Under the pieces are notes generated by a model that saw only the letters and a list, made by a program, of their open reading frames with translations, searched no databases and had not been told where the DNA came from. Source: Portulaca oleracea (taxonomy: Eukaryota; Streptophyta; Magnoliopsida; Caryophyllales; Portulacaceae). Taken from it: a DNA stretch of 64,000 bases. Both the position numbers and the translations under genes were made by a program. Below, one piece after another: positions 1 through 10,652 of the stretch (positions are counted from its first letter, which is position 1; the number at the start of each line of letters is the position of its first letter). The stretch is taken from NCBI GenBank assembly GCA_029582165.1, contig CM055892.1, forward strand, positions 1,211,347-1,275,346. The letters run 5' to 3'.

Positions 1-114
1 CCTTATAACATTTTGGATTGGCATCACGGAACTCTGGTTGATGATATCTTATCTTGGAATATGGTGTTAAAATTCCTTGCCGCTCTGGATAGCCTTTATC
101 TGCTAAGTAATATT

Positions 115-182
<68 letters not shown>

Positions 183-1062
183 CAATTACCAACTCATTTA
201 TAAGAAATCAACAAGTGAAAATGGAAAAGCTTACCTGGAGGAGGGTTTGGGAAGTTAAGTCTTGGGTTACTCATGGTTGACAATAAAATGCGTGCATCAT
301 ATGCTGATCCTTCCCAATCAGTTAGTACATATATGAATTGTAAATCAAAACCACATATTGCTAACACATTCACAGTTGGTATGCCTTTTTCTCCCTCTAT
401 AACGCATTTGATCTTCCTCTCGAACTATTACTGCAACGTGTGTATCGTCTAAAGCTCCAACAACAACAAACATTATAGTAAAATTTTTTATAAATGATAC
501 TAGCGGTTGTAAAACATTGTCTTACCTTAAAGTGTGGCATATATAGATTGTCGTTGACAAACTCTGTTGGGATTCCATTGAATTGATTATCTCTTGGTTT
601 TAACATATATCTAGATAGACCATCAATACCGTCTAAAACCTCTTGGAATACTCTACTAATAGTTTCACCAGGATGTTGAAATTGCTTTTGAGCATCCTTA
701 TTAGATGCACCTTTGCTAAGGATGTACACAAATATTCCCACTTTCTCCAAAATTGAAATCCTATAAGAGGCCTTCAATCCATACTTACTTTCTAGATCAA
801 CACATAAATGACGAAAAGTAACAGGATCCGTTCTAAGCATGTTAAAACACCTCTTTTCATGGCCACTTAGCAGTTCATTCATCCATCTTTCCCCAGTCAT
901 GTAAGAAGTCATGCAAGATTCTTTGTGAATATACTTAAGGAAATGTACAACAATGTAACCTGTCACACAAACCAACTTATCCCAACACTCATCATCACTA
1001 TCATCATAAACAGCATAGTCCTCATTATTGTTCATATGTATCTGTTGCCTAACTTCTTCCAT
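1..1062 (-). pseudogene. PIF/Harbinger (HARBI1-type) transposase, broken and cut by the window edge
   Basis: DDE-type transposase of the PIF/Harbinger superfamily, which would cut and join element ends. The likely start is the ATG at 1062 (MEEVRQQ). Exon 1 (1062-526) carries the N-terminal helical region with RTDPVTFRHLC and ends at a GTAAG donor (525). The next exon (about 470-235) begins with GALDDTHVAVIV, which holds the first catalytic Asp, and includes WEGSAYDARIL with the second Asp. One extra A in the run after YRGR shifts the frame inside this exon. A GTAAG donor at 234 opens an intron filled by a TA microsatellite. The third exon (about 113-1) encodes KYYLADKGYPERQG, and the gene runs off the left edge, so the last acidic residue is not visible. 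The family is clear from these motifs. It pairs with the Myb/SANT-like pseudogene upstream on the same strand, the usual two-gene PIF arrangement. Confidence 0.82.
118..179. repeat. (TA)n microsatellite
   Basis: About 30 uninterrupted TA dinucleotides. They lie between the GTAAG donor at 234 and the exon encoding KYYLADKGYP, so they occupy an intron of the Harbinger transposase pseudogene. Confidence 0.95.
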
Positions 1063-1137
1063 GCCTGCAAGTACAATAACAATACAAATACATTCAACTT
1101 GAAATGAGAAGTCCTTACCACATACATGCATCTCCAA

Positions 1138-1391
1138 GAATGTCGATAAAAATAAATAAATAGAAAAACATCACATTCCTTAAAATCCAAGTATAATCAC
1201 AAGTTCATTTATTACACAAAAGCTACATGTTACCACCAAAAGTTATAAGTTGATCTGCACCTGAAAGTAACATGCTCATAAGCTTATACTCATTTTTACC
1301 CACCAAAAACTACTAACCCCAAAAATTACAAAATTAGTTTCAATCCAAATGATAGATCAACATTCATTTTTTTGCTATGCTCCTCATGTAA
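1138..1391. other. Spacer between the two Harbinger genes
   Basis: AT-rich sequence with no ORF or repeat I can name. It separates the transposase pseudogene from the Myb/SANT-like pseudogene. Confidence 0.5.
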
Positions 1392-2058
1392 TTACTTCAA
1401 CCAATTAGCTGCACGATCAGTTTGCAAACAATTCAGAGTAATTCTCTTTTGTGGATCTTCCATCAAAGTACAAGCAAAGGAAAACAATGGAGTTACCAGA
1501 TCAAAGGTCAATAACTTGGCCAAAGAATCAGTAAGAGAGGGAGAGGGATCAACATCACTCATTTTTTTTCTTATTTCTTTCATTTATGGTTTGTAGGATG
1601 CCATCAAGTTTCTCACATAACAGTTCAGCAGGTCTAATTTTTCTACCACCTCCAGCCTACAAATTTTTACTGGATCCTCCACCATTGCCCTCAAATGGCC
1701 TTTTCCCTCTTCCTTCATTAGCTTCACCATATTGAGTTTCTTGTAAAATCAGAGAGGGTATTGGAGGAGGGGCTGTTAGAGGGGGGCTCTCACGCCATAA
1801 CTCTTGCCACACACTAGCACATGTGCCTAAGTTCACAACATCATCCACCTCCTCAATAGTGAATGACAAATTCTGGATTTTTTCAATGTTAGGTGGAGAA
1901 GAAAGATCTGCACTATGAGTGATTACACCATCTCCAGTAGTAACACTGCCTCCGAATATTTGATCCATCAACTCCTCAACTTTTGGATCAATTCCTTCAT
2001 CCCGAAAGGTTTTATATTTCTTGTCTTCCTATAAATAAAACAAATACTAGTAAGGGTG

Positions 2059-2331
2059 TGTAATACCCCGAGTATGTGGTTAAAGTATGGCTTAAAAGGA
2101 TTGAAATGACTACTTATATCACCAAGGTGCACCTTCTTTTATGGTAGCTCATCCGTTGGGAACTCCTCAGTTAAGCATGCTTAGACGGGAGTAGTCTCAA
2201 GATGGGTGACCTCCTGGGAAGTTTTCCCAAGCAGGGTGTGAGCAAGGACGAAGCACGCTGGAAAGACTCGTGGTGATTTGTTGGGCCAGACAGCGATCCT
2301 TGAAGCAGTTATCGGTAATGTCCACGACCCA
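2059..2331 (+). mobile_element. Cassandra-like TRIM, solo LTR with 5S rRNA-derived core
   Basis: The element starts TGTAATACCCC and ends ACCCA. It is flanked by GGGTG (2054-2058) and GGGTA (2332-2336), a 5-bp TSD with one mismatch. Its 273-bp length fits one Cassandra LTR; no second LTR or internal region is present, so it is a solo LTR. The 3' half of plant 5S rRNA is recognisable at 2151-2224 (CAGTTAAGCATGCTTAG, GATGGGTGACCTCCTGGG), and GGGCCAGACAGCGATCC follows as in the tail of Cassandra LTRs. It sits in an intron of the Myb/SANT-like pseudogene. Confidence 0.75.
2151..2224 (+). repeat. 5S rRNA-derived segment inside the LTR
   Basis: Corresponds to roughly nucleotides 50-120 of plant 5S rRNA, covering the internal promoter block and the conserved GATGGGTGACC stretch, with scattered substitutions. 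The 5' third of 5S rRNA is not recognisable. It is therefore a retrotransposon-borne 5S-like module, not an rRNA gene. Confidence 0.8.
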
Positions 2332-2763
2332 GGGTAAAACTAACATAATTGTTTATCTAATTTAAGTTCATTATCTAAAAAAAGAGAGAACAAACCGCAA
2401 TCTTGATCCTCTACCATTCATCACTTGCAGCAATGGTTTTTTTTCTCGTGATATCATCTTAAGCCAGTTTCTCTCCCCTTTAACTTTTTCCAGAGACCCC
2501 ATCTTGTTCTCATTCAATCCAACTTGCTCTTTAATTTATCTTTCTGCCATTGTTGTTGAAATTCTTTCATTGAACTTTCGAGAGATCACCCCACCTATCT
2601 TTCCCTTACTTTTCTCCAAATTTCTACTACATATGTTACAAAATATGAGGAGGATTTCTCTGGACCAATTAGCACGACCTTCTTTGCCCTCTTGGATACT
2701 TAGTTCATCCACATTTTCAGAAGACACCATCTCTACAACAAGGTAGACAACATAATTAACCAC

Positions 2764-3485
2764 ACAATATTCCTACTATTATCAATTCTAGAAGCCTCCC
2801 ATTGAATCATTATCACATCATATTATTCAAAGGTTTACACTTATCAAAATTCAATGCTTTTAATATCTCTCACTATTGTAATTATTCAAGTCTCTTGTAT
2901 TGTTTAATAACAAGTCTACAACTCATGTTTTTCCTATATTCCCCATCTTTTAAATTCTTAAAATGAGTGAAAGACAATGAAAATTGAAATCAAATATTGT
3001 GGACAATCATCCAAAAGATTGGTAGCATATCATATATACAATAAACATGTCAATAATAAATTGCAATTAACCTCCAAATATAAATAAGAACATTATCATC
3101 CTATCACTCCACAACATTAATATATTACTATTCAATAATTTTTTAATATGTGGAGCATGCTGTGAGTCAAATTGTACATGCATGTGTGCCATGTTAAACA
3201 AGCGAGTTCGAATAAATCACATGCATTCACCATTCATGCGTGCAATTTTGTGTTGTGGTGTCAAATTGTATATGGAGCTTGCTATATGTGAAATACCTGA
3301 TAATATAGCATGCTTGGAGAAGACAGGCAGCGGAGCAGACGTTCTTTTGTGCTTCGGTGAAGTGAGGGATGAGAGAACGATTAAAAGAACTAAACTTAAA
3401 TTATTTTATTTGATGACAATTTTTTGTATTTTTTGTGAATAAGTTGGTCAATATGATAATTTAAAATATAAAAAGTCAACAACTA
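2764..3485. other. Unassigned AT-rich DNA
   Basis: No recognisable gene. An 86-codon ORF at 3182-3442 on the plus strand has no motif I know and no supporting context. The rest is AT-rich and non-repetitive. Confidence 0.5.
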
Positions 3486-3660
3486 TTTACAAAAAGCTAC
3501 TCATAGTAGCCTTTTATAAATTGGCTTTTTAGAGGCAAAAAGCTAGTTTAATATGTCAACCTACCAAACACCCAAAATTGGCATATTGACTAGTCAAACA
3601 ACAAAAACCCTCCCAAAAGTCATTTTCTCCAAAAAACCAACCAAAAAGCCGGACACCAAA
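3486..3660. repeat. MITE-like terminus
   Basis: A run rich in AAAAAGCTA, GGCTTTTT and CCAAAAAGCC ends in GACACCAAACGCCCCC, the inverse of the GGGGGCGTTTGGTGTC type of end common on small plant DNA transposons. The partner end was not located. Confidence 0.4.
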
Positions 3661-4288
3661 CGCCCCCATAATAAAAGTGAGTTAAGGTTCACTTGTAATT
3701 GAGGTGTTTTCACAATCGTGGGTAAAACTTGTCCCACAATTAATGCTTGGGCCCACTTTTTTTTACTTTGACTTTATTTATTTTGGTTGATATATTTATT
3801 TTATATTGGTATTGTGCTTTAATTTTAATTAGTTGCTCATAAATTTAAAATAGACAATATTTCATTTCAATTGTTGCACATAAATTTAAAAAACACAAAC
3901 AATCAATTAAAATTACAATCTAAATAAATAAACAAAATTTTGTAAAAAACAAAGTAAAAATAAAACCCAATATTAATATTCCAAATTAGATATTACAATA
4001 ATATAAATAAATAATAAGATTTTATCTTATTTTTAAAGTGTATATTTAACAAAATAAAATTCATGGGCCCACTACTTTTACCCATCAAGAATTCTCGCTT
4101 AGACGAGTGAGGATTGCTTCCCCTACCTACCCATGCCCATTACTCAATGTAGGGAAACTCTTTCCCACCCAAACTTGCCTAAAAAATTGTACGGGTGAAG
4201 ATTTCCCCTACTACTACCAATGGTGAGAATGTTTTCACTTGAACACAAGTCAAGATAAATATGGGTGAGAAAAATACATCCAATGGTG

Positions 4289-5112
4289 GAGTGCTGAGAT
4301 AAAAATGCCACTGAAGTTTCCCAATTAGTCAAAATTGCCATTGATGTTTCCAAATTGTCAAAAATGCTACTAATGTTTCTAATTAAATCAAAATTGTCAC
4401 TCCATTCCATTGTAACCTTCTATTGCAGGTTAAAGTTTCAAAATTTCAAAATTAAAAACATTTTACTCCCTCGCACGCTAACCCACCCCATTATTAAAAC
4501 CCTAACACCACCACTCAACTTTCCTCTTCTTGCTCCTCCTCACTGATCTTCATCATCCCCATTATTTAAACCCTAACACCACCACTCAACTTTCCTCTTC
4601 TTCTTCTTCTTCCTCTTCACTGATCTTCATCATCATCATCATCATCTTCATCTTCATCATCGTTATCTTCTTCTTCTTCTTCTTGTTCTCCTTCGTTTTT
4701 TTGTTCTATTTTCGTTCGTCTTCTTCTTCTTCTTCTTCTTCTTCTTCTTCTTCTTCTTCTTCTTCTTCTTCTTCTTCTCATTTGTTTTCTTGTGCCCCAA
4801 TTTGAAGAACCATGCGATGGATGTGATAAGGGACAAGGAGGATCTTGAGAATAGGCTGAAAGATGAAAGGAAGAAGGTTGAAGGTGGAAGGGGAAATGAT
4901 GAAGCTTGAAGTTGAAAGGAAGAAGGTGGAGGTATTGGAGGCTGCGTTGAGTTGCAATTAACCGGCAGCAACCTGTGCTAGCGGGTTACAATGGAAGGGA
5001 GTGACAGTTTTGACTTAATTGGAAACAGTAATGACATTTTTGACAATTTGGAAACATTAATGACTATTTTGACTAATTGGGAAACTTCGGTGACATTTTT
5101 ATCCCAGCACTC
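4289..5112. mobile_element. Mutator-like (MULE) foldback element, 129-bp TIRs
   Basis: Starts GAGTGCTGAGATAAAAATG, and its right end is the inverse complement (GAGTGCTGGGATAAAAATG). The inverted repeats run 4289-4417 and 4984-5112, about 129 bp each, with scattered mismatches. It is flanked by a perfect 10-bp direct repeat, TCCAATGGTG (4279-4288 and 5113-5122), close to the usual 9-bp MULE duplication. The interior holds a 71-bp tandem duplication (4486-4556 and 4557-4630), a long TTC microsatellite and a short reading frame at about 4800-4910 (KNHAMDVIRDKEDLENRLKD). No transposase is present. Confidence 0.82.
4596..4777 (+). repeat. TTC/CAT microsatellite tract
   Basis: Imperfect runs of TTC, then CAT, then a long TTC array (about 4719-4777). 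They lie inside the MULE element and generate spurious Ser-rich and Lys-rich ORFs. Confidence 0.9.
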
Positions 5113-6508
5113 TCCAATGGTGAGGACATCACCAATGGTGGGTAAAGTTTCACCCACCCATCCTATAAGAACATTAGCAGTAGAGTGCGAGAATAATGGA
5201 AGAATAGATGAAGAATCCCACATGAGAGTGGAAGAATAGTGAGTGTAATTTTCTCTCTTCTCTTCTTTTCTATCTTTCTCTCTCTTCTTTTGCCTTCTCT
5301 TCCTATCTCTCTCATGCCTTGCCCCTTCCTCCTCACAGGTTATATTCCACGCTCAACGTGGGAGAAGAGCTGTGACACTTTCCACCCCATAAACCCAACC
5401 AAAAACTGCTTGACACGTAATCGCCTCCCACTCCAATTACACGCTGATGGGACTGCTCTAAAATATTGTAAATGTGAGTCATCACTCACTAGCAAGTAAG
5501 GTATTTTTACAATAGTGGGTAAAGTTTCACCCACCCATCCTATAAATTAATTCTTGTACCTACTTTTTATTTTGATTTTTATTTTTCAAACTCATTTGAG
5601 AAAATAACATAGTATTTAATTATGGAGGCCCCACATAAAGTTCTCACCAAATGACTCGCCTAGATGGGTGGGGGAAAACATTCTCACCCACCCTTCCAAC
5701 TTTCTCACTGTTTTAAAAATTTTTCTCACCCACATTTGTCTTGTCTTGTGTGCCGGGTCACTTGTGACTCACCATCGGTATTACTAATGATGGGTGAAAT
5801 TTGACTCACCTACCTTTTAAAATATAATAAAAGTGAGTCTTCACTCACTTGTAATTGGGCTGTTTTTACAATGGTAGGTGAAGTTTGTCTCACAATTAAT
5901 GCTTGGGCCCACTTTTTTTTAATTTTGACTTTAATTATTTTGGTTGATATATTTGTTTTACAATGCTATTTTCATGAATATTGCTATTGTGCGTTGATTT
6001 TAATTAGTTAATTATATTTTTGAAACTTATTTATTAATAACTCTATAATAGTATTTAATAAAAAAATATACAAAGTATTACAAAAAAAACAAACTTTATT
6101 AATTTGATCATAAAACTCAATTTTTGTTTTCTTGAAGCTCAATCTTGAGTTACTTTACAAATACAAAATCATAGCTAGCAAATTCTTAACTAGACAATAT
6201 TTCATTTCGATTGTTCCTCATAAATTTAAGAAATACAAACAACAAATTGGAATTACAAGTTAAATAAAAAGACAAACTTTTATTAAAAAAAAAAGACAAA
6301 GTAAAAATAAAAATACTACTTGAGGACAACATAAATAAATAAACCTCCATTGCGATACAATGAATTTAAATTAAGTTACTCAAAATAAACAATATTAATG
6401 AACCCCAAACACTTCACTCTTGGCACAACTTAGCATAATTTCTCTTCCACAATTCTTCCATCAAGTCTAATATGAGTTGTACGTGAGCTTTTTCGTCTTG
6501 GACTCTAT

Positions 6509-7620
6509 CTATTTGTTGTAAGTATCCCAACATGGATGACGTCCACGTTGAACATTAGTGAGAGGAGTAGATTCATCAAGCTCTTTGTATTCAAAACTAA
6601 GACCATATGTGTCACGTTCATCCTCAACAATCATGTAGTGGAGTATAACACAATCTAACATGATTGATGCAAGGTCATCCTTCTCATGCAATCGAGCAGA
6701 GCCACGTACTATGCCAAAACGAGCTTGTAGAACTCCAAAGGCTTGTTCGATGTCTTTCCTGTAGGACTTCTGACGTTGAGCGAATAATTTTTGTTTTGGC
6801 CCAAGCGGGACATAAATTGTTTTCACGAAGGTAGCCCATTTGGGATAAATTCCATCCCCTAGATAATAACCCATTTTGTATTGCGTGTTTTTTGAGAACA
6901 TACCCGCATTTTGGAGCCCAACAATTATACAGCTCAAGGAAAACATTGGAACGGTTGAGGATGTTGATGTCATTCACAGCTCCCGGAGTTCCAAAGAAGG
7001 CATGCCAAATCCATAGAACATGTGAAGCAACTACTTCAAGAATAATTGTCGGCACTTTGTAAAGTCCTTTTCCAATTGATTGCCTCCAACTCACTGGACA
7101 ATTCTTCCAAGTCAAATGCTTACAATAAATACTCCTTAACATACAAGGAAAATCACGAGATTCACCCACCTGTAATAGTCGATTCACATCAGCCTAGGTT
7201 GGCCTTCTTAAGTACTCAGGTCCAAGTATCTCAACAACCCCCTCAACAAATCTTTTCAAGCACTCCAAAGAAGTTGTCTCTCCAATCTTTAAGTACTCAT
7301 AAATAGAGTCGACAGATATTTCGTATGCCAACCGTCGAATGGTCGTTGTACACTTAGTTAGCGGTGTCAAACCACGTCGTCCAGCAGCATCACACCTCAA
7401 CTTGAAGTAGTCATATTGAGCCTCAAGGGCATTAACTACACGGAGGAATGAAGGCTTTCGCATTCTAAATCTACGATGAATAATTCTTCTGTGTACATGG
7501 GCTCTTTTGCGAAATAGTCACGCACGAGGCGATCGTGAGCTTCATTTCTATCCCTTTTTATGACTCTCCTTTTCTTTGAAGTTGATGAAGAAGAAGCCTC
7601 CAATTGTTGTATAACTTGAG
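6509..7620 (-). pseudogene. Pong-like transposase (plant transposon protein family), main part, broken
   Basis: Plant_tran-type DDE transposase of the Harbinger superfamily. Reading down from 7620: a lysine/arginine-rich start (SKKRRVIKRDRNEAHDRLVR), a frameshift before MRKPSFLRV (7463), CLKRFVEGVVEILGPEYLRR, an in-frame TAG at about 7190, then VNRLLQVGES, WIWHAFFGTPGAVNDINIL, a second frameshift near 6970, and MGYYLGDGIYPKWATFVKTI, KDIEQAFGVLQARFGIVRG and MIVEDERD. The first catalytic Asp, expected in the GSID-type motif before WKNCP, is replaced: the sequence reads RSIYCKH. The second Asp (NDIN) and the Glu (IEQAFG) are present. The N-terminal piece lies at 18816-18987 beyond the 11-kb insertion. 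Inactive as it stands. Confidence 0.88.
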
Positions 7621-8499
7621 TGTAACATCCCCGACTTTTGGGGTATTACTTAGTAATATTTTAATCCATTTAATCTTAGTTAAGCGGAAGCGTATAAAGC
7701 CGAGAGTGTCACGCCGCTTTCCCAAGAGAGGAAAAGCAAGGCTTTTTCTATGTAAATAACTTAAGTAAAATATACTTCATATAGAAACTAAAGAAAAAGT
7801 ATAAACCGTTTTAATTACAATGAAAATATTAAAACATATGTATCAAACTATCTAGGTGAGCCAACTATTATTGAACTTCAATAACTAGGTGGCGGTCTGA
7901 TATGCTATATGAGTTATCCTTGCCACGAATCTGCCCCAAATGTCCCGCTGATACCTAAAAACAAAACATTTGAAAACAATGGAGAAAAATGAGACGGAGC
8001 TCAATATATTCGACACTTTAATGTAAAAACATTTAAAAACAAATAATTTTATTGGGGCATGCCATTTTTAAATTCATTTTGAAATGAGGGAGAAGAAAAT
8101 ATGCTCAAACAGTTGCAGGTTATTATCTGAATGTGGAATTCTGCCCAAATAATATTAATAAAAACAGTAACAAATAATGATAAAATAACGTAACATTGAT
8201 TTGAACACGTATAAGACAACTAGCAGACATCGGGTAACACATAAATAAATTAAACACAATGTAATTACTCCAAAAAATATACGATAGACAATATTCCATA
8301 CACAATGAACAATGCGACAGGGGTTTAACAATGGATCTTGGAAGCCAGCACCCCCTTCCGGCGCGGTTTCCCAATGGCACATGTACTCGAGGACGGTCAA
8401 CCCTCGATTAGGTAAATATTAGACCATGAAGACGCATGCACTCAGGCCGATCAACCCAATTATTAAACAGAACATTAAACGCTGGATTTTCGAAAACGA
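7621..8499. other. Left part of the TGTAACATCC insertion
   Basis: Noncoding, about 880 bp, up to the TSD of the nested Athila/Tat-like element (AACGA, 8495-8499). It contains short ORFs only. Confidence 0.6.
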
Positions 8500-9316
8500 T
8501 GATAGGCCGCGAGTGCACAGGTGCTCGTGTAGCAAGTATCAAGGTCGATCCCACAGGGACTTTGCTAACTACGCACCAAACTAGCCTCCTAGGTGATTGT
8601 TAAATCAGTCGGGTTTTAGATTGAGAATAACTAATTCTAGTTCTAGTCACTAAAAAAGGTCAAATAAATCAAATATTCACACAATTCACAAGATGAAATC
8701 AATATGAGAAAGACGTTCAGGGGATAAAACCTAAGTAACTCTATGAATGAAACAAGTGGATTGAACATGTATGTCACTAATGTGGTACATTTTAAGGTCG
8801 GTAATCGCATAATGTATTCCGTAGCGAGCTTTTGGCAATGAAATGGATTGCTTAGTAAAATTGATCTATTGGACTCTTTATTGTGTCAATTTTATCTAAG
8901 TTAAGTATCAAATTATCCAATGACCCTTAGTTACAAAGTCTTCTATCTCTAGTTCACTTCCTATACTAGTTTAATCCTAAGGGTTCCGATTATCGAATTT
9001 CTCCGTTCGGTACTTCACTCAACAATCTATAACCATGCTAATGGTGATCAAGCAAAAGCAATGACATACAAAATCAAAGAATAAATAAAATGCATTCAAA
9101 CAAGATAAACAAACTTGTTCAATCCAACAATACTCAATCCATAAGAGAAACTTGAAAAGGATTATCCCCCAAACTGAAAGAAACTACTCACTACTCATGT
9201 TCAAAACACAAAACATATCAAAATCTATTCTAGAAAGCATGAAATCTAAAAGAAAGAGAAGTAAACCGAGATGGAAATCATTCCTCGCTTGAATGGTAGT
9301 CAGTGGGGACTTTTGC

Positions 9317-10398
9317 TCCTCCACTTCAATGGATTTCTTGAGAATCGATCTTCGAACTCTAATAAACTCTCAATCTTCAACTAAGGATGAATGTGGATGG
9401 ATTTGTGGAGGATGGGATGGATGATGGTAGAGATGGAGATGGATGGTGAATGGGAGTGAATGAAGGTGGATGGTGATGGATGAATCAGCCGAATCTACAA
9501 TTATATAGCCATTAAGAGAAGCTGAAACGGCCAAATCGTCATAAACAGGGTCAACACGGACCGTGTTGATGGTTTCTGGGGAAATTGAGCTCTCTGGAGG
9601 CCAACACGAACCGTGTTTATGTCAACACGGGTCGTGTTGGATCTGGAGTTTTCTGGGTCGTCTTGTTTCGGCCATATCTGCTTCGTCCGACGTCCGATTG
9701 ACTTGGTTCTTGACTTTTCGGAAAGCTCTAGGAGTCTATTTTTCATTGGCATAAGTGTCAAAGTCATAGCATACTTGTGGAAATGATGGTGACCAAAAGA
9801 GTGGACCTATATCAGTTTTCGCACACTTTCAGCTATTTTACTCATAACTCCATCATATCCTCCACTTCAATGGATTTCTTGAAAATCGATCTTCGAACTC
9901 TAATAAACTCTCAATCTTCAACTAAGGATGAATGTGGATGGATTTGTGGAGGAAGGGATGGATGATGGTAGAGATGGAGATGGATGGTGAATGGGAGTGA
10001 ATGAAGGAAGGTGGATGGTGATGGATGAATCAGCTGAATCTACAATTATATAGCCATTAAGAGAAGTTGAAACGGCCAAATCGTCATAAACAGGGTCAAC
10101 ACGGACCGTGTTGATGGTTTCTGGGGAAATTGAGCTCTCTGGAGGCCAACACGGACCGTGTTTATGTCAACACGGGTCGTGTTGGATCTGGAGTTTTCTG
10201 GGTCGTCTTGTTTCGGCCATATCTCCTTCGTCCGACGTCCGATTGACTTGGTTTTTGACTTTTCGGAAAGCTCTAGGAGTCTATTTTTCATTGGCATAAG
10301 TTTCAAAGTTATAGCATACTTGTGGAAATGATGGTGACCAAAAGAGTGGACATATATCAGTTTTCGCACACTTTCTGCTATTTTACTCATAACTCCAT
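9317..10398. repeat. 541-bp tandem duplication within the LTR
   Basis: Both units start TCCTCCACTTCAATGG and end CTCATAACTCCATCATA. The partner LTR has a single copy. The duplicated block includes the TATA box and the palindrome cluster, so this LTR has two promoter-proximal regions. Confidence 0.93.
9551..9639. promoter_or_regulatory. Palindrome cluster CAACACGG/CCGTGTTG upstream of the LTR TATA box
   Basis: TCAACACGGACCGTGTTGA (9551-9569) is a 19-bp palindrome around a single central base. It is followed by CAACACG-AAC-CGTGTT and by CAACACG-GGT-CGTGTTG (9623-9639). The cluster recurs at about 10,096-10,184 and 14,881-14,969. In the sense (minus) orientation it lies about 40-130 bp upstream of TATA. 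The function is unknown. Confidence 0.8.
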
Positions 10399-10632
10399 CA
10401 TATCAACTCGGAATTGACCTTATAATATATCATCGGAAAGCTCTTTTAGTGATGAGTCAAGTAATGAATGTGAGCTTTGGAGTTCATATCACTAATCTGC
10501 ACAAATTGAACAAAACACAAAGAACTCATTTAAGATATCGAAATAAGATCATAAAAGATCAATTAAGCACATTAATTCCCAAATTTCACTATCAAAATGA
10601 TTCCAATATATAATCACTATATGCCCTCATCA

Positions 10633-10652
10633 TATTCCCCCATGCTTAGTCC
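10633..10652 (-). promoter_or_regulatory. 3' polypurine tract of Athila/Tat-like copy 1
   Basis: On the minus strand AAGCATGGGGGAATA lies immediately before the 3' LTR start TGATGAGG. Its position and composition fit the plus-strand primer of reverse transcription. Confidence 0.8.

Larger units (their letters stand above)
1392..2763 (-). pseudogene. Myb/SANT-like DNA-binding protein of a PIF/Harbinger element, broken
   Basis: In PIF/Harbinger elements a Myb/SANT-like protein binds DNA and helps the transposase into the nucleus. The N-terminal part (about 2670-2400) reads ANWSREILLIFCNIC, then in another frame RTRWGLWKKLKGRETGL and KKTIAASDEW. That order matches the trihelix-like Myb/SANT domain, but at least one frameshift and several stops are present (after KSKLD, after ETGLR and after SDEW). 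A splice donor follows KIKIA; the next exon starts after an AG near 2031 with EDKKYKTFRDEGIDPKVEEL and continues to about 1657. A C-terminal piece (1583-1392) ends in ANWLK. The intron holds a 273-bp Cassandra-like LTR. It could instead be a relic of a host protein of the L10-interacting MYB type, but its position and strand beside the transposase favour the element. Confidence 0.72.
3661..5785. repeat. Cluster of MITE-like copies related to the Pong-like element ends
   Basis: Phrases recur here that also occur at the ends of the two Pong-like elements: GCTTGGGCCCACTTTTTTTT (about 3747 and 5923), GTAAAGTTTCACCCACCCAT (about 5141 and 5519), and CAATGGTGAG with GATGGGTGGG in several places. The pattern fits several nested or abutting MITEs that share the termini of the autonomous element. 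Individual boundaries could not be fixed by eye. A Mutator-like element (4289-5112) is inserted in the cluster. Confidence 0.5.
8500..10632 (-). repeat. 3' LTR of Athila/Tat-like copy 1, with internal duplication
   Basis: 2,133 bp, matching the 1,591-bp partner at 13,827 apart from a 541-bp tandem duplication (9317-9857 and 9858-10398). Apart from that the two LTRs are nearly identical by eye. Confidence 0.93.

Noticed and set aside
13..258. 81-codon Tyr/Ile-rich ORF
   Set aside because: A reading of the TA microsatellite in an intron of the transposase pseudogene on the other strand.
2151..2224. A functional 5S rRNA gene
   Set aside because: Only the 3' part is recognisable, and it is embedded in a TG...CA LTR with a TSD.
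4530..4971. Ser-rich (plus) and Lys-rich (minus) ORFs
   Set aside because: They read through a TTC microsatellite inside a MULE element; no domain and no support as genes.
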